From: Legionella jordanis
GTDB taxonomy: Bacteria; Pseudomonadota; Gammaproteobacteria; Legionellales; Legionellaceae
Length of the DNA: 64,000 nt
Reading direction: 5' to 3'
Assembly: GCF_900637635.1 (NCBI RefSeq)
Contig: NZ_LR134383.1
Location: forward strand, 186,001 to 250,000
The notes beneath the pieces were generated by a model that was not told where the DNA came from, made no database searches, and saw only the letters and a list, made by a program, of their open reading frames with translations. The position numbers and the translations under genes are program-made. Below, one piece after another: positions 1 through 11,051 of this stretch (positions are counted from its first letter, which is position 1; the number at the start of each line of letters is the position of its first letter).

Positions 1-58
1 TCACAATCACGGGGATAGGCATGAGTTCTCCAGTTTTTATTTAAGCGGACAGATTTTG

Positions 59-244
59 TTATTTCTCTTTTGGAGGGGTGTTTTCCCGCACCACCCGCAA
101 AGCCCAGACACTGGCGGGAATCCAGCCGATCAAAGTGGCTTGCATAATGAGCGCCACTAAGGCCCCTCCAGGGTTATCATCGAGAAGCAAAACTATCCAA
201 GGGAAAAAAACGGCCAGAAAAAACCAAAACAGTCGATTTAGCAT
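59..244 (-). CDS. Pmp3/YqaE-like small membrane protein
   Basis: A 61-residue protein that is almost entirely hydrophobic. It has two membrane spans: residues about 4-20, ending before the DDNPGG turn, and about 27-50. The second contains IGWIPASVWALRVV, which resembles the ILGWIPG...HA core of the Pmp3/UPF0057 family. Family members are inner-membrane proteolipids linked to membrane potential and cation or stress tolerance. The short charged tail (RENTPPKEK) is usual. It is monocistronic here and divergent from rocC. The family call rests on the motif and size only; the role in this organism is inferred. Confidence 0.7.
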   Translation of the reverse strand: MLNRLFWFFLAVFFPWIVLLLDDNPGGALVALIMQATLIGWIPASVWALRVVRENTPPKEK

Positions 245-647
245 CGTTCGTTTACCTATTATCGAATTGAATGACTCGCATTGTCCGATTCAGAATCGGA
301 ACTTACTTAATTGTAAATACATGCCTAATGCAGCAAGTTGGTTTAGGTGCAACTAAACAGGACTGCTCCAAAAAATGCATGCTTAAAGTATATATCTCTT
401 TAATATGATTTTCATAGGCCTGTCTGGAAATCACTTGGCTTTATGCGTGGATAAAGGCTTGTGCAATTTAGTATCAGAGGACTATGAGAGGCTTGCAAAT
501 GCCAAATAAACACTGTACATTGTATGCGCATTTTTCAAGAATCATTATCCATAAAATGGCAAGCTGCAGCCTCACTAATTGTGACTTTGTGCTCACTGGC
601 TGTTGCCTTGTTTAACATTATGGCTCCATCAAAACAAAGGTAGTAGC
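245..647. other. Intergenic region upstream of rocC
   Basis: No convincing gene is seen in these 400 bases. The stretch is AT-rich and must hold the divergent promoters of the Pmp3-like gene and rocC. I could not pick out confident -35/-10 pairs or a strong hairpin. Confidence 0.4.
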
Positions 648-1280
648 ATGAGAAGGCAAGAACTTCATCCTCGCACAGCGGTAATTAATAAAACGCAAAA
701 AAATAAATCCAAAAAAGCCCGGAATGAGGCCTTATTGTGGCTTGCAGCTACTTTCCCTCACGTTTTTGATAACTCACTTAGAATTCGTCCATTAAAAATA
801 GGGATTATGGAAGACATATTGGTCTATGCCGATAAAGCGGCGGAGCATGGTATTTCAAAAAGTAAATTACGCGAGGCGGTGGTTGTATTTACCCGTCGTA
901 TTGATTACCTGGCCTGCTTGAAAGCTCGGGAAATGCGTGTGGATTTGGAGGGAAATCCCGTTAGCATGGTCAGTGAGGAAGAAGCCGAACGTGCTGCTAC
1001 AAAAATTCGAAAGCGCATTGAGAAAAGTGCTCGAAACGCTCGCAAGCTTGCACCTGCAAAAGGACAGCCTTTAAATACGTCTTCAGCATCCCAAATCACG
1101 GAATCGATAGCCTATTTTCCTGAGCGGGCACCAGCCTTCAGCGTGCAACATGCCGCAGCACCAGCTCGCCCTGCCGTGGTAATCAAACACAAACCTTCCC
1201 GACAGTTCGATCCGGATGCCGTTGCCAGATTGAAAGAAAAATTAGGTTTGTCGCGCAAATCCATCGAAACAACGGATTAA
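648..1280 (+). CDS. rocC: ProQ/FinO-domain RNA chaperone, RocC-like
   Basis: A 210-residue protein with a ProQ/FinO RNA-binding domain in its N-terminal half (about residues 20-100). Signatures are KARNEALLWLAATFPHVFDN, IRPLKIGI and a basic helix ending TRRIDYLACLKA, followed by a basic, Ala-rich and disordered C-terminal half. In L. pneumophila, RocC binds the sRNA RocR and represses natural-competence genes; it sits close to the same glycolytic operon as here, which supports the symbol. I chose the ATG at 648 because AAAGG lies 8 bases upstream; a TTG at 603 would add 15 unconvincing residues. It converges on pyk across a shared hairpin terminator. The exact RNA partner cannot be read from this window. 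Confidence 0.75.
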   Translation: MRRQELHPRTAVINKTQKNKSKKARNEALLWLAATFPHVFDNSLRIRPLKIGIMEDILVYADKAAEHGISKSKLREAVVVFTRRIDYLACLKAREMRVDLEGNPVSMVSEEEAERAATKIRKRIEKSARNARKLAPAKGQPLNTSSASQITESIAYFPERAPAFSVQHAAAPARPAVVIKHKPSRQFDPDAVARLKEKLGLSRKSIETTD

Positions 1281-1293
1281 GCTCCTATGGGAA

Positions 1294-1321
1294 CTTTGCT
1301 TGATTTATAAATCAAGCAAAG
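1294..1321. terminator. Bidirectional hairpin terminator between rocC and pyk
   Basis: A perfect 28-base palindrome (half-site CTTTGCTTGATTTA) lies between the convergent rocC and pyk stops. On the plus strand it is followed, after about 11 bases, by a run of six T (near 1334). Position and structure fit a Rho-independent terminator serving both genes. Confidence 0.75.
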
Positions 1322-1350
1322 GCGTTTAATGGTTTTTTAATAGCACAACC

Positions 1351-2763
1351 TTAAGTTCGGACAATTTGCAGGCGATTCGTGCCGCCTGGCTCCCCAATTT
1401 TATGGCCTCGGGTTAACAGTACGAAGCTATTGGGTTTCAACAAGCCTTCTTTAATCAAGCATTGGATAATGCTGTTATCAATGTCTTGATCAAAAGCATA
1501 GTAATCCAAATAAATTGGAAAAACATTATTCACTAAACTTAACTTGCCTACAGTATAAGGGTTTGCCGTTACTGCATAAATAGGAACCAAACTATGTTGT
1601 CGCGACATCCAGATGGGAGTGGCCCCTGATTCAGTTAAAGCGACAATGGCTTTAATCGGAAAATGATTGGCAGCATGCATGGTTGCCATTGCAATCGTCT
1701 GATCGGCACGCTGAGGGTGACAGCTTTCATTATCAGCATGATAGAAAAAGCCAGCATGTTTTTCAGCACTGCGGCAAATTTTATCGACCATAGCAACGAC
1801 TTTGATTGGGAAGCTGCCGGTAGCCGTTTCTGCGGAAAGCATCACGGCATCTGTGCCATCTAAAATCGCATTAGCCACATCCGATACCTCAGCCCGAGTA
1901 GGTTGTGGGTGGTTAATCATGGATTCCATCATTTGCGTTGCGGTGATGACAACTTTGTTCAATCGCCTTGTTTGTTCAATAATCCGCTTTTGCATCGCAG
2001 GCACTTCAGCAGGCCCAACCTCAACAGCCAAGTCTCCACGAGCAACCATGATTGCATCAGCGGCATTGATGATTTCAATGAGGTGTTGCAACGCTTCGGT
2101 ACGCTCAATTTTGGCAATGATGGGAATGTCTTTTCTGCCGCATTGGGCCAGTAACTCTCGAGCTTCCTCAATGTCTTTCGCGTCTTTAACGAAAGACAGG
2201 GTAAGATAATCAACGTCTAGTTCAACAGCCGTTTTTAAATCATTTTTGTCTTTATCCGTTAAAGCCCTTGCGGCAAGACCACCCCCTTTACGGTTAAGGC
2301 CTTTATTGCTGCGTAAAATTCCACCCTCGATGACTTCACAATAAATTAAAGGTGCTGAGATGTGAACCACTTTAAGCTCAAGCATGCCATCATCGAGAAG
2401 CAAATGATCGCCTGCTTGCAGCTCAAAACATAAATTTTGATAAGCAACGGAAACGGAATGCTCATCACCAGGCTCATTACTTTGACAATTGAGAATAAAT
2501 TGCTGGCCATTTAGCAATTTAATTTGCTTCTCAAGAAAACGCCCAATGCGAAGCTTTGGCCCTTGCAAGTCTGCCATGATGGCAAGAGGGCGATTCAGTT
2601 TGCGCGCGATTGCTCTGGCATCTTGAACAGTTTGTTGCAGGCTGCCATCCACATGAGAAAAATTAATACGCAGAACGTCGACACCAGCATTGAGCAACTC
2701 GGCTAACGTTGCTGAATCGCTACAAGCTGGACCCAAGGTAGCTACAATTTTAGTTCGACGCAT
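1351..2763 (-). CDS. pyk: Pyruvate kinase
   Basis: 470 residues, normal for bacterial pyruvate kinase, which converts phosphoenolpyruvate and ADP to pyruvate and ATP in the cytoplasm. Visible motifs are the N-terminal [12 protein letters not shown], the active-site stretch [14 protein letters not shown] with its Mg/K-binding acidic residues, and [12 protein letters not shown]-terminal domain ending in [14 protein letters not shown] is the allosteric region. It is the last gene of the tkt-gap-pgk-pyk operon. Its ATG (2763) lies inside the end of pgk, so the two overlap by 14 bases and are probably translationally coupled. A GTG two codons upstream is the alternative start. Confidence 0.95.
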   Translation of the reverse strand: MRRTKIVATLGPACSDSATLAELLNAGVDVLRINFSHVDGSLQQTVQDARAIARKLNRPLAIMADLQGPKLRIGRFLEKQIKLLNGQQFILNCQSNEPGDEHSVSVAYQNLCFELQAGDHLLLDDGMLELKVVHISAPLIYCEVIEGGILRSNKGLNRKGGGLAARALTDKDKNDLKTAVELDVDYLTLSFVKDAKDIEEARELLAQCGRKDIPIIAKIERTEALQHLIEIINAADAIMVARGDLAVEVGPAEVPAMQKRIIEQTRRLNKVVITATQMMESMINHPQPTRAEVSDVANAILDGTDAVMLSAETATGSFPIKVVAMVDKICRSAEKHAGFFYHADNESCHPQRADQTIAMATMHAANHFPIKAIVALTESGATPIWMSRQHSLVPIYAVTANPYTVGKLSLVNNVFPIYLDYYAFDQDIDNSIIQCLIKEGLLKPNSFVLLTRGHKIGEPGGTNRLQIVRT

Positions 2764-3934
2764 TGGCACGCTCTTCTAAAATGGCCACAGCGGGTAAGGT
2801 TTTACCTTCTAAAAATTCTAAAAAGGCGCCTCCCCCTGTTGAAATATAAGAAATTTGCTGAGTCAACGCGTATTGATCAATGGCTGCCAAAGTATCGCCG
2901 CCACCCGCAATTGAAAACGCGTCGCTGTCGGCAATGGCAATGGCAATGGCTCGGGTGCCGTAAGCAAACTGTGGAAATTCGAAAACACCGAGCGGACCAT
3001 TCCAAATGATTGTTTTCGCTTCATGAATAATATCTACGTAATCACTGACAGTATTTGGTCCAATATCCATGATCATGTCGTCAGCCGCTACACTGCCAAG
3101 TGCTTTGTTAAAGGCAGGGCAGTTGTCTGAAAATGTTTTACCCACAACAACATCCGTCGGTAAGGGGATCTTGCAGCCTTGCTCGGCGGCTAATTTTAAA
3201 ATGAGTTGCGCTTCGGGAACTAAGTCCTCTTCATAGAGAGAAATGCCAATTTCATAACCTTGTGCCTTGAGGAAGGTATTGGCAATCCCACCACCAGGAA
3301 TTAGGTAATCCACCATCCCGACCAATTGTTTCAGCAAACTTAATTTGGTAGAGACCTTCGCCCCCCCAACGATGGCGACGATGGGTTTTTCAGGTTCTTT
3401 TAAAACATGTTCCAGGGCTTCAAGCTCACTAACGAGCAAAGGACCGGCTACGGCGACAGGAGCAAATTTCGCAACCCCATGCGTGGAAGCTTGTGCACGA
3501 TGAGCGGTACCAAAGGCATCCATTACAAAAATATCACACAAGCCAGCCAGTTTTTTAGCCAGGGCGTCATCATTCGCCTTTTCGCCCACATTAAAGCGAA
3601 CGTTTTCGCAAATGACCAGCTCTCCAGGGTTGACGTTCACTCCATCCAAATAATCGCTAACAAAATGAACAGGATAATCCAAATTAGCCGCCAGATAATC
3701 GGCTACAGGCTGCAAAGAAAATCGTTTCTCGAATTTCCCTTCTTCTGGTCGACCCAAATGGGAAAGAACCATCACAGCGGCATTTTCATCAAGAGCAGCC
3801 TGAATGGTTGGTAAAGCGGCTCTTAATCGTTGGTCGCTGGTGATGATCCCATCTTTGATAGGCACATTTAAATCTTCGCGAATCAGCAAGCGTTTGCCAC
3901 TTAGGCTTATCTCACTCATTTTAATCAGATTCAT
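2750..3934 (-). CDS. pgk: Phosphoglycerate kinase
   Basis: 394 residues, full length. It transfers phosphate between 1,3-bisphosphoglycerate and ADP. The N-terminal substrate-binding part carries [10 protein letters not shown] and [10 protein letters not shown]. The nucleotide-binding part has [30 protein letters not shown] and the GGGDTLAAI loop near the end. The ATG at 3934 is preceded by AAGGA at 8 bases; MSEISL five codons later is a possible alternative. It sits 10 bases after gap and overlaps pyk. Confidence 0.95.
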   Translation of the reverse strand: MNLIKMSEISLSGKRLLIREDLNVPIKDGIITSDQRLRAALPTIQAALDENAAVMVLSHLGRPEEGKFEKRFSLQPVADYLAANLDYPVHFVSDYLDGVNVNPGELVICENVRFNVGEKANDDALAKKLAGLCDIFVMDAFGTAHRAQASTHGVAKFAPVAVAGPLLVSELEALEHVLKEPEKPIVAIVGGAKVSTKLSLLKQLVGMVDYLIPGGGIANTFLKAQGYEIGISLYEEDLVPEAQLILKLAAEQGCKIPLPTDVVVGKTFSDNCPAFNKALGSVAADDMIMDIGPNTVSDYVDIIHEAKTIIWNGPLGVFEFPQFAYGTRAIAIAIADSDAFSIAGGGDTLAAIDQYALTQQISYISTGGGAFLEFLEGKTLPAVAILEERANASN

Positions 3935-3944
3935 TACGCCATCC

Positions 3945-4937
3945 TTAACGAGTCATCATGCATTGAGCTGTATCCAGCATTCGATTGGAGAAGCCCCATT
4001 CATTATCGTACCAGGCAACGACCTTAACCAAGTTTCCAAGCACTTTCGTTTGAGTGGTATCAAATATGGCTGACGCAGGATAGTGATTGAAATCACAAGA
4101 GACTAAAGGTTCTTCGCAAATGTGCAAGATATCATTCTTGGCCTTACGCATGATGTCATTGACTTCCTCAACGGTGGTTTCGCGTTTGGCTGAAAAGGTA
4201 AGATCAACAACCGATACATTAAGCGTCGGAACACGCATGGCAAAACCATCCAGTTTGCCAGCCAACTCCGGCAACACAAGCCCAACAGCAACAGCAGCAC
4301 CGGTTTTGGTTGGGATGATGGATTGGGTCGCTGAACGGGCACGCCGCAAATCGCTGTGGCTGCCGTCTAGAAGCATTTGATCTTTGGTGTAGGCGTGTAC
4401 GGTATTAACCAATCCATGCTCTACGCCTATGGCATCATGCAAAGCTTTCACAACCGGAGCTAAGCAGTTTGTGGTACAGGAAGCATTGGACACAATCACA
4501 TCGGTTGCTTGCAAGCTATGGTGATTCACCCCATAGACGATGGTTGCATCAGCATTTTTTCCTGGTGCTGAAATCAGAACCTTTTTTGCGCCAGCATTAA
4601 TGTGTTTCATGGCGGCTTCCCGCTGGGTGAAATAACCGGTGCACTCAAATACTAAGTCAACGTCGAGTTCTTTCCAGGGTAAGGCGTTGGGATCGCGTTC
4701 TGCGATGACTCGAATGGCATGGCCGTCAACAACTAAATGGTTATTTTCTACTTCAACACGGCTGCTGAATCGACCATGTGTTGAATCATAACGGGTCAAA
4801 TGGGCTGTTGTTTCTATGCCTGCCAAATCATTGATGGCGACAATTTCAAATTCATTTTGACGCTGATACTCATAAATGGAACGTAAAATACAGCGGCCAA
4901 TGCGGCCATAACCATTTATTGCGACTCGTATGGTCAT
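3945..4937 (-). CDS. gap: Glyceraldehyde-3-phosphate dehydrogenase
   Basis: 330 residues. The NAD-binding Rossmann motif INGYGRIGR is at residues 8-16, Asp37 (AINDLAG) points to NAD rather than NADP, and the catalytic cysteine is C154 in SNASCTTNC. The partner His lies in VHAYT near residue 181, and [14 protein letters not shown] binds phosphate. The protein shares some traits with erythrose-4-phosphate dehydrogenase (ALPWKEL, CDFNH), but the catalytic-domain signatures favour GAPDH. It lies between tkt (36 bases upstream) and pgk (10 bases downstream). GGAGAAG precedes the ATG. Confidence 0.92.
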   Translation of the reverse strand: MTIRVAINGYGRIGRCILRSIYEYQRQNEFEIVAINDLAGIETTAHLTRYDSTHGRFSSRVEVENNHLVVDGHAIRVIAERDPNALPWKELDVDLVFECTGYFTQREAAMKHINAGAKKVLISAPGKNADATIVYGVNHHSLQATDVIVSNASCTTNCLAPVVKALHDAIGVEHGLVNTVHAYTKDQMLLDGSHSDLRRARSATQSIIPTKTGAAVAVGLVLPELAGKLDGFAMRVPTLNVSVVDLTFSAKRETTVEEVNDIMRKAKNDILHICEEPLVSCDFNHYPASAIFDTTQTKVLGNLVKVVAWYDNEWGFSNRMLDTAQCMMTR

Positions 4938-4973
4938 ACTACTTCTCCGAATTACTGTGACTCGCTTGGCGAA

Positions 4974-6965
4974 TCAGTTTAATAGTGTTTTTAAAGCGGA
5001 AATCAGGTGCTCAGCGGTGATGCCTAAATATTGAAACGCATCAGCGGCTGGTGCAGAAACTCCAAAGCGGTCAAGGCCGATAACCTGCCCATCCAAACCC
5101 ACGAAGCGGTACCAGTAATCACTGGCCGCAGCCTCAATAGCTACTCGCTTGCGAACAGAATTGGGCAAAATTTTTTCCTGATAATCCTCATCTTGAGCTA
5201 AAAATCGTTCACAACAGGGCATTGAGACCACACGAATTTTTTTGCCCAAGCCAGTCATATATTTTGCCGCCTCGAGTGCCAAATGAACTTCTGAGCCTGT
5301 CGCCAGTACAATGGCATCGGGAGTGCCATCGCAATCGCTAAGCACATAGCCGCCTTTTTTGATGCACTCAGCTTGTCCTTCCTGGTGAGATAAAGACGGT
5401 AAATTTTGTCTGGATAACAACAGAGAGGAGGGGCCGTTGTGGCGTTCCAAGGCCTGCTGCCAAGCAACGGCAGTCTCCATTAAATCAGCCGGACGCCAAA
5501 CATGCATATTCGGAGTCATGCGCAGCATGGCAGCTTGTTCAATGGGTTGATGCGTCGGGCCGTCTTCTCCCAAACCAATGGAATCATGGCTAAATACATA
5601 AATGACACGTTGATTCATTAGGGCACTAAGGCGAACGGCATTGCGTGCATAGTCTGCAAAGACTAAAAAGGTGCCGCCATAAGGAATGATTCCCTGATGC
5701 AGGGCCAACCCATTCATAATGGCTGCCATCGCAAATTCACGGACTCCGTAGTGAAGGTAATTCCCGGAAAAATCTTTGGCGGTAATGACTTTGGAGCCGG
5801 ACCAGTCGGTGTTGTTTGACCCGGTTAAATCAGCAGAACCACCCAGCATTTCTGGCAAAATTTTAGCGAATACTTCAATGCATTGTTGCGAACTTTTGCG
5901 GGTAGCCTGCGCTTTATCCTGCTGACGGCAGGTTTCAATGAAAGTCGCAGTCAAACTGTCCCAGTTATCCGGCAAATCACCGTTAACGCGACGAAGAAAT
6001 TCATGATAATCGCGTCTATGTTCTTTTTGATAATGATCACAGCATTTAAGCCAGAGAGTCTCATCATGTTGTCCTTGCTCTTCGTGATTCCATTTGGCGT
6101 AAACCGCATCAGGAATGACAAAAGGAGGATGGGGCCAGTTGAAATGTTCACGGACTTTTTTTACACCCTCAGCCCCTAAAGGCGAACCATGGCTTTTCTC
6201 TGAACCAGCAACGGAAGAGCCATAGCCAATAATTGTTTTACAAATGATTAAGCTTGGTTTGCTGCTCTCTTGTCGTGCTTCTTCAATGGCATTTTCAATC
6301 GCTGTGCAATCATGGCCATCAATAGGCCCAATAACGTGCCAATGGTAGGCTTTGAAACGGCTGGCTGTATCGTCGCTAAACCAGGAGTCCACCTGACCAT
6401 CAATGGAAATGCCGTTATCATCATAGAAGACGATTAATTTTCCAAGGCCAAGGGTGCCAGCCAAAGAGCAAGCTTCATGGGAAATGCCTTCCATGAGACA
6501 GCCATCGCCAGCGAATACATAAGTGTGATGGTTGACCAGTTCTAAACCAGGGCGATTAAATTGCGTGGCCAATAATTTTTCTGCAATGGCCATTCCCACT
6601 GCATTGGCAAGCCCCTGACCCAGCGGGCCTGTTGTTGTTTCAACTCCCGGTGTGTCGTGCTCCGGATGCCCAGGTGTTTTTGAGTGCAGTTGGCGGAAAT
6701 TTTTAATCTCATCAATGCTTAAGTTATATCCAGTCAGGTGAAGAAGGGAATAAAGTAGCATTGAGCCATGGCCATTGGATAAAACAAAGCGGTCGCGGTC
6801 AAACCACGATGGATTTTTGGGATTGTGTTTGAGAAATTTTTTCCAAAGAACGCTGGCAATTTGCGCCATGCCTAAGGGCATTCCAGGATGTCCTGATTGG
6901 GCCTGCTCTACTGCATCGATACTTAAAAAACGAACAGCATTGACTAGATCATTGGAAAGGCTCAT
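4974..6965 (-). CDS. tkt: Transketolase
   Basis: 663 residues from the ATG at 6965 ([15 protein letters not shown]); an upstream in-frame start would add eight residues unlike the family. It is a thiamine-diphosphate enzyme that moves two-carbon units between sugar phosphates in the pentose phosphate pathway. The TPP motif runs from [13 protein letters not shown] to DDNGISIDG. The second domain has the transketolase signature around [20 protein letters not shown], and the C-terminal domain has [14 protein letters not shown]. It is the first gene of the operon with gap, pgk and pyk, linking pentose phosphate flux to lower glycolysis. Confidence 0.95.
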   Translation of the reverse strand: MSLSNDLVNAVRFLSIDAVEQAQSGHPGMPLGMAQIASVLWKKFLKHNPKNPSWFDRDRFVLSNGHGSMLLYSLLHLTGYNLSIDEIKNFRQLHSKTPGHPEHDTPGVETTTGPLGQGLANAVGMAIAEKLLATQFNRPGLELVNHHTYVFAGDGCLMEGISHEACSLAGTLGLGKLIVFYDDNGISIDGQVDSWFSDDTASRFKAYHWHVIGPIDGHDCTAIENAIEEARQESSKPSLIICKTIIGYGSSVAGSEKSHGSPLGAEGVKKVREHFNWPHPPFVIPDAVYAKWNHEEQGQHDETLWLKCCDHYQKEHRRDYHEFLRRVNGDLPDNWDSLTATFIETCRQQDKAQATRKSSQQCIEVFAKILPEMLGGSADLTGSNNTDWSGSKVITAKDFSGNYLHYGVREFAMAAIMNGLALHQGIIPYGGTFLVFADYARNAVRLSALMNQRVIYVFSHDSIGLGEDGPTHQPIEQAAMLRMTPNMHVWRPADLMETAVAWQQALERHNGPSSLLLSRQNLPSLSHQEGQAECIKKGGYVLSDCDGTPDAIVLATGSEVHLALEAAKYMTGLGKKIRVVSMPCCERFLAQDEDYQEKILPNSVRKRVAIEAAASDYWYRFVGLDGQVIGLDRFGVSAPAADAFQYLGITAEHLISALKTLLN

Positions 6966-7166
6966 AAGTACTCTTAGGCTATCAATCAAGGGCTCCTATT
7001 GTCGCTCAGAAGGGTTTAATCAGCAAGCTGCAATCCATCTATTGTAGTATTAGTGGACAAAAAAATGGGCTGTCGTATAAAAAATAAGTAAAAAAATATT
7101 TAAATTTTACTTTTTGTCTATTTTTTGGGATCATTGAGCACTTTCATTGGATTTTTAAATGATAAT

Positions 7167-8498
7167 ATGACAGCGGTTTTGCAACGATTGCATGCTCAGC
7201 TTGGTTATGATTTAAAGGAAAGTGCAGTAACCCATAACTCGCAATGGGAGTTTACCTCATTCCTTAACCAGCAAAAGAGTCCGTACTTTGAGATTTTGCT
7301 CAAAGAACACGTCATTTTAAATATTGAATACAGCATTTATTGTACAAAACTGGCCAATCGCTTGCTTGGTCAAAAACCCATTGCTGATAGCGAGGAAATT
7401 ACCGAACAAGTCGCAGCGGCGCTGGTGATGGCTGAATTGTTGGCCCATCTTTATCGCCACTACCTTAGCGTCCCAAGGGAAGTGAAACGCCTAGAAGACG
7501 AAAAAAAAATTTACTGCAGTTTTTTGCGGAAAAGAGGTTATCAATTCCCCTCCCAGCAAGAATTAATCCCGTCACCTGGTTTTTTTGCTCAAAAAGTGAG
7601 GGATACTACTGCTTTTTTTAATTGGCCGAGGCTTTTTTCAGGAAGAATAAGGCGCGTATTTACCACAGTAGTTTTAATTCCCCAGATACAAGAACTTCAA
7701 TATTTCAGCCGCTTTGTCTTATTTGCTGATCGATACGTCAATCCGGCACTCACCTATTTTTCATGGCTCTTTTATGTGCCCAGATTAGCAACGAACCTCT
7801 TTCTCTTGCTGAAGCATTTAATTCCCGGAAAATGGTGGATGAGTGAGCAAGAAAGATCCCTGTCCTGGCAGCTGCGCTTACACCTGCAAGTGCAACGGCG
7901 CTGGTTTGAGCTTGGGAATGATGGCATTTTTTTCACGAGCGGCTTACTGAATTGCTTTGTGCTGACTGGAGCCTTGGCCCCAATTGCCATGTATGTGATC
8001 ATTGCTTTGTTTCTTTTCGATGCTTTATGGACGGGTCTGCGTGCCTACGTAGAATTAGGTCGTCTAAACCATTTGGAAAATTATTACGCCGCTAAAAGGA
8101 AGGAGCTTGAAGCAAGGATGGCTTCCCCAGCTGAGATAGCTGAATTAAGCGTCTACCAGGAAGCCTTAAGGGAGCGTGTGCTGTTTGAAAGAAGCCGTCT
8201 TTTGTTACCCGTTATGAGTAACACCGTTCTTTTCATCAGCATGTTGCTGGCACTGCCTTTTCTGACTACGCCCATTCTTGGCTTTATTGGTGCGATGCTT
8301 GTGGCCACCGTCACCTGCGTTGCCTTTATGCGAACCCAGCAACTTGAGAAAATTAGGCCGGCCAATCGCATAATGGAGCTGTCCCAACCTAAATATGGCA
8401 TCGTATCAGAAGGATTTTTCCCTTGCCCCAACCGCTCTTTGAACCATGTCGATCCCGAAATTAAAGAGCAGGACTCGGCTTTGGTGTTGAAACAATAG
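7167..8498 (+). CDS. Multi-span membrane protein of unknown function
   Basis: About 443 residues. I do not recognise the family. A soluble N-terminal region of about 200 residues precedes hydrophobic segments, the clearest being a long pair around LLNCFVLTGALAPIAMYVII and a C-terminal pair around LLPVMSNTVLFISMLLALPF and TPILGFIGAMLVATVTC. A charged, probably coiled-coil linker (NYYAAKRKELEARM) lies between the two pairs. It is divergent from tkt. The ATG at 7167 lacks a good ribosome site; TTG codons at 7125 and 7134 are alternatives, the latter close to GGGA. It resembles large Legionella integral-membrane proteins, which is inference. Confidence 0.7.
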   Translation: MTAVLQRLHAQLGYDLKESAVTHNSQWEFTSFLNQQKSPYFEILLKEHVILNIEYSIYCTKLANRLLGQKPIADSEEITEQVAAALVMAELLAHLYRHYLSVPREVKRLEDEKKIYCSFLRKRGYQFPSQQELIPSPGFFAQKVRDTTAFFNWPRLFSGRIRRVFTTVVLIPQIQELQYFSRFVLFADRYVNPALTYFSWLFYVPRLATNLFLLLKHLIPGKWWMSEQERSLSWQLRLHLQVQRRWFELGNDGIFFTSGLLNCFVLTGALAPIAMYVIIALFLFDALWTGLRAYVELGRLNHLENYYAAKRKELEARMASPAEIAELSVYQEALRERVLFERSRLLLPVMSNTVLFISMLLALPFLTTPILGFIGAMLVATVTCVAFMRTQQLEKIRPANRIMELSQPKYGIVSEGFFPCPNRSLNHVDPEIKEQDSALVLKQ

Positions 8499-8563
8499 AT
8501 TGAATCCATGGAGTAGGTTTTCATTCGATGCTATGCTATTGCTTTTGCCAAATGGAGCAGGTT

Positions 8564-10573
8564 ATGCAAAAGCAATTGCCTTCATTTAATCACCTTGATA
8601 TTGAAAATTTCGTACACGATCTTGATGCACTTCTGCAAGACAATCTTCAGAAAATCCACTCACTGACTAAAGATAACCGCAGCTTTACCTGGGACAACCT
8701 GATGCAACCCCTCGAAGACATGGATGATGCCTTAGAGCGCTTTTGGTCACCATTGTCCCACTTGCATGCAGTGGTCAACTCCAAATCATTGCGCGATTGC
8801 TATCAGGCTTGCCTGCCTAAACTTTCCGCTTACGACGCCGCGATAGGACACAATGAAGAGTTATACCAAGCCATCAAATCCTTAGACAAAACACAGTTAA
8901 ATTCAGCGCAACAAAAGATTCTTAAAGACACGTTGCGTGATTTCGAATTGTCTGGTGTAGCCTTATCCAGGGAAAAAAAAGAACGTTTTGAAGCCATTCA
9001 AACCCGCCTGTCGGCATTATCAAACCAATTTGAGAATAATGTGCTGGATGCGACGCAGGATTTTAGTATCCATCTTGAATCAGAGGAATCGCTGACAGGT
9101 TTGCCCGAACATGCGCTTCATACGGCCAGGGAGTTGGCTGAGCAAAAAGGCCTCAAAGGCTGGGTGTTTAACCTTGAGTTCCCTTGCTACCTGGCGGTAG
9201 TTACCTACGCCGACAATCGCAGCCTGCGCGAAGACATGTATCGGGCTTATATTACCCGGGCTTCCGATGAGGGACCTTCGGCGGGCAAATTTGATAATTC
9301 CAAAGTGATTGATGAGATTCTTAGTTTGCGCCATGAAAAAGCCGTACTGCTTGGATTTCAAAATTTTGCTGAGTTGTCCTTAGCGACTAAAATGGCTGAA
9401 TCACCTAGCAAGGTTTGTTCCTTCCTTGAAGACTTGGCGGCCAAAGCCTATGGCCAAGCCAAAATTGAATTTGAGAAACTCAAGCAGTTTGCCGAAAAGG
9501 AATTTGGTTTTAAAGATTTAGCTCCCTGGGACATTGCCTATTTGTCCGAGAAGAAAAGGCAAGCACGCTATGCGATTTCGCAAGAGGATTTGCGGCCTTA
9601 TTTCCCACAAAGTAAAGTCATTGATGGTTTGTTTGCCATTGTCAACAAACTGTATGGCATTCGCCTTGAGCCAGTTTCAGGGGCTGAAGTCTGGCATGCG
9701 GATGTGACTTGCTATGCCATTTTCGATGAGCAAAATGAATGCCGCGGTTACATTTACGTTGATTTGTTTGCGCGGCCCCATAAGCGGGGAGGGGCCTGGA
9801 TGGACTCTCTACAAAGCCGTCGCGCAATGAATGGCAGGACTCAAGTGCCAATCGCCACATTAACGTGCAATTTTGCAAAACCCTCTGCGGGGAAAAAAGC
9901 CAGCTTGTCCCATGATGAAGTACAGACTTTATTTCACGAATTCGGCCATTGCCTGCATCACATTTTGACTCGCGTGGATTATTTAAGCGCTTCCGGCATT
10001 AATGGCGTGGAGTGGGATGCGGTTGAACTCCCCAGCCAGTTTTTTGAAAATTGGTGCTGGGAACAAGAAGCTTTGGTGCTTTTGGCAGAGCACGTCGATA
10101 CGGCTGAGCCCTTGCCTAAAGACTTATATGAAAAAATGATTGCCGCCAAAAATTTCCAGTCCGCAATGGCCATGATGCGCCAACTGGAGTTTTCCTTGTT
10201 TGATTTTCGCATCCATCAGGAGTTTTCTGCGGGGCAAGAGCATTTCGTGCAACACATCCTCAATGAGGTGCGAAAGCAATGCACCGTGGTCCCTGTCGTA
10301 GCCTATAATCGTTTTCAACACAGTTTCACCCACATTTTCGGCGGCGGTTATGCTGCTGGTTATTACAGTTATAAATGGGCTGAAGTGCTGTCTAGCGATG
10401 CTTTTGCCCGTTTTGAAGAGGAAGGGATTTTCAATGAAAAGACCGGCCGAGACTTCCTGCACTGCATTTTAGAGGCAGGCGGTTCAAAACCCGCATCGGA
10501 AGCATTCGCATGCTTCCGCGGCCGGCCAGCTACGGTGGATGCTTTGCTGCGACACAATGGCATACAGCAGTAA
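8564..10573 (+). CDS. prlC: Oligopeptidase A, M3 zinc metallopeptidase
   Basis: 669 residues, the usual length for oligopeptidase A, a cytoplasmic thimet-type peptidase that clears short peptides including cleaved signal peptides. The zinc motif HEFGH lies near residue 457 and is followed by the conserved block NGVEWDAVELPSQFFENW, which supplies the third zinc ligand. Near the C-terminus, HSFTHIFGGGYAAGYYSYKW is the substrate-binding Tyr/His loop of the M3 family. I chose the ATG at 8564 because GGAG lies 6 bases upstream; an ATG at 8528 would add 12 Cys-rich residues not expected in the family. Confidence 0.93.
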   Translation: MQKQLPSFNHLDIENFVHDLDALLQDNLQKIHSLTKDNRSFTWDNLMQPLEDMDDALERFWSPLSHLHAVVNSKSLRDCYQACLPKLSAYDAAIGHNEELYQAIKSLDKTQLNSAQQKILKDTLRDFELSGVALSREKKERFEAIQTRLSALSNQFENNVLDATQDFSIHLESEESLTGLPEHALHTARELAEQKGLKGWVFNLEFPCYLAVVTYADNRSLREDMYRAYITRASDEGPSAGKFDNSKVIDEILSLRHEKAVLLGFQNFAELSLATKMAESPSKVCSFLEDLAAKAYGQAKIEFEKLKQFAEKEFGFKDLAPWDIAYLSEKKRQARYAISQEDLRPYFPQSKVIDGLFAIVNKLYGIRLEPVSGAEVWHADVTCYAIFDEQNECRGYIYVDLFARPHKRGGAWMDSLQSRRAMNGRTQVPIATLTCNFAKPSAGKKASLSHDEVQTLFHEFGHCLHHILTRVDYLSASGINGVEWDAVELPSQFFENWCWEQEALVLLAEHVDTAEPLPKDLYEKMIAAKNFQSAMAMMRQLEFSLFDFRIHQEFSAGQEHFVQHILNEVRKQCTVVPVVAYNRFQHSFTHIFGGGYAAGYYSYKWAEVLSSDAFARFEEEGIFNEKTGRDFLHCILEAGGSKPASEAFACFRGRPATVDALLRHNGIQQ

Positions 10574-10579
10574 GCAAAA

Positions 10580-10610
10580 GGTCTTGGCTTGAAAAAATTA
10601 AGCCAAGACC
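10580..10610 (+). terminator. Hairpin terminator after prlC
   Basis: Perfect 11-base inverted repeat (GGTCTTGGCTT / AAGCCAAGACC) with a 9-base A-rich loop, starting 7 bases after the prlC stop and followed by ATATTT. It separates prlC from ssrA. The T-tract is weak, so termination may be partial. Confidence 0.65.
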
Positions 10611-10633
10611 ATATTTGTCGGTGTAAATTGTGA

Positions 10634-10639
10634 TATAAT
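10634..10639 (+). promoter_or_regulatory. Probable -10 box of ssrA
   Basis: A consensus TATAAT sits 12 bases before the mature tmRNA 5' end. No good -35 lies at the standard distance; TTGTCG at 10615 is only 13 bases upstream. The assignment rests on the -10 match and its position. Confidence 0.45.
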
Positions 10640-10651
10640 AAAGTTGTACAA

Positions 10652-11051
10652 GGGGGCGACCTGGCTTCGACGTGGGTTGCGAAACCTGATGTGCATGCCG
10701 AGAAGGAGCACTCTCGTAAATCAGTCTCAATAAACATAAATGCAAACGAAGAAGACTTTGCTGGTGGACAAGCTATCGCTGCGTAATCAACGATAGTAAA
10801 GCTACCAAACGTGCGCTGCCATAAAACCAGCGCCCCGTTGACCGAGCCCGCTTATCGGTATCGAATCAACGGTCATAAGAGATAAGCTCGCATCTTAGCC
10901 CGTCCCGAGTTAAGTTGTTAAATTAAGGGAATCGCCATGAACGATCCTGCCTGTCGGAGAGGTCATGGTTAACTTAAAAGACAAGGCTAAGCATGTAGAT
11001 CTGACGGCAGAGGATTTGCGGACGCGGGTTCGATTCCCGCCGCCTCCACCA
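10652..11051 (+). ncRNA. ssrA: Transfer-messenger RNA (tmRNA)
   Basis: About 400 nt. The 5' end GGGGGCGACC and the 3' end CGCCTCC-A-CCA form a seven-pair acceptor stem, and the T-arm GGTTCGATTCCC is tRNA-like. The resume codon is GCA at 10742. The encoded tag reads ANEEDFAGGQAIAA and stops at TAA 10784-10786; the Ala-Ala end is the usual ClpXP/ClpAP degron. tmRNA with SmpB rescues stalled ribosomes. The CCA end is genome-encoded, and the 3' terminus doubles as an integration site (see the matching repeat at 29339-29370). Confidence 0.97.

Noticed and set aside
1663-2209. Several plus-strand frames opposite pyk
   Set aside because: They are complements of conserved pyruvate kinase motifs.
5883-6179. 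Plus-strand open frame inside tkt
   Set aside because: Antisense shadow of a conserved enzyme, with no start signal.
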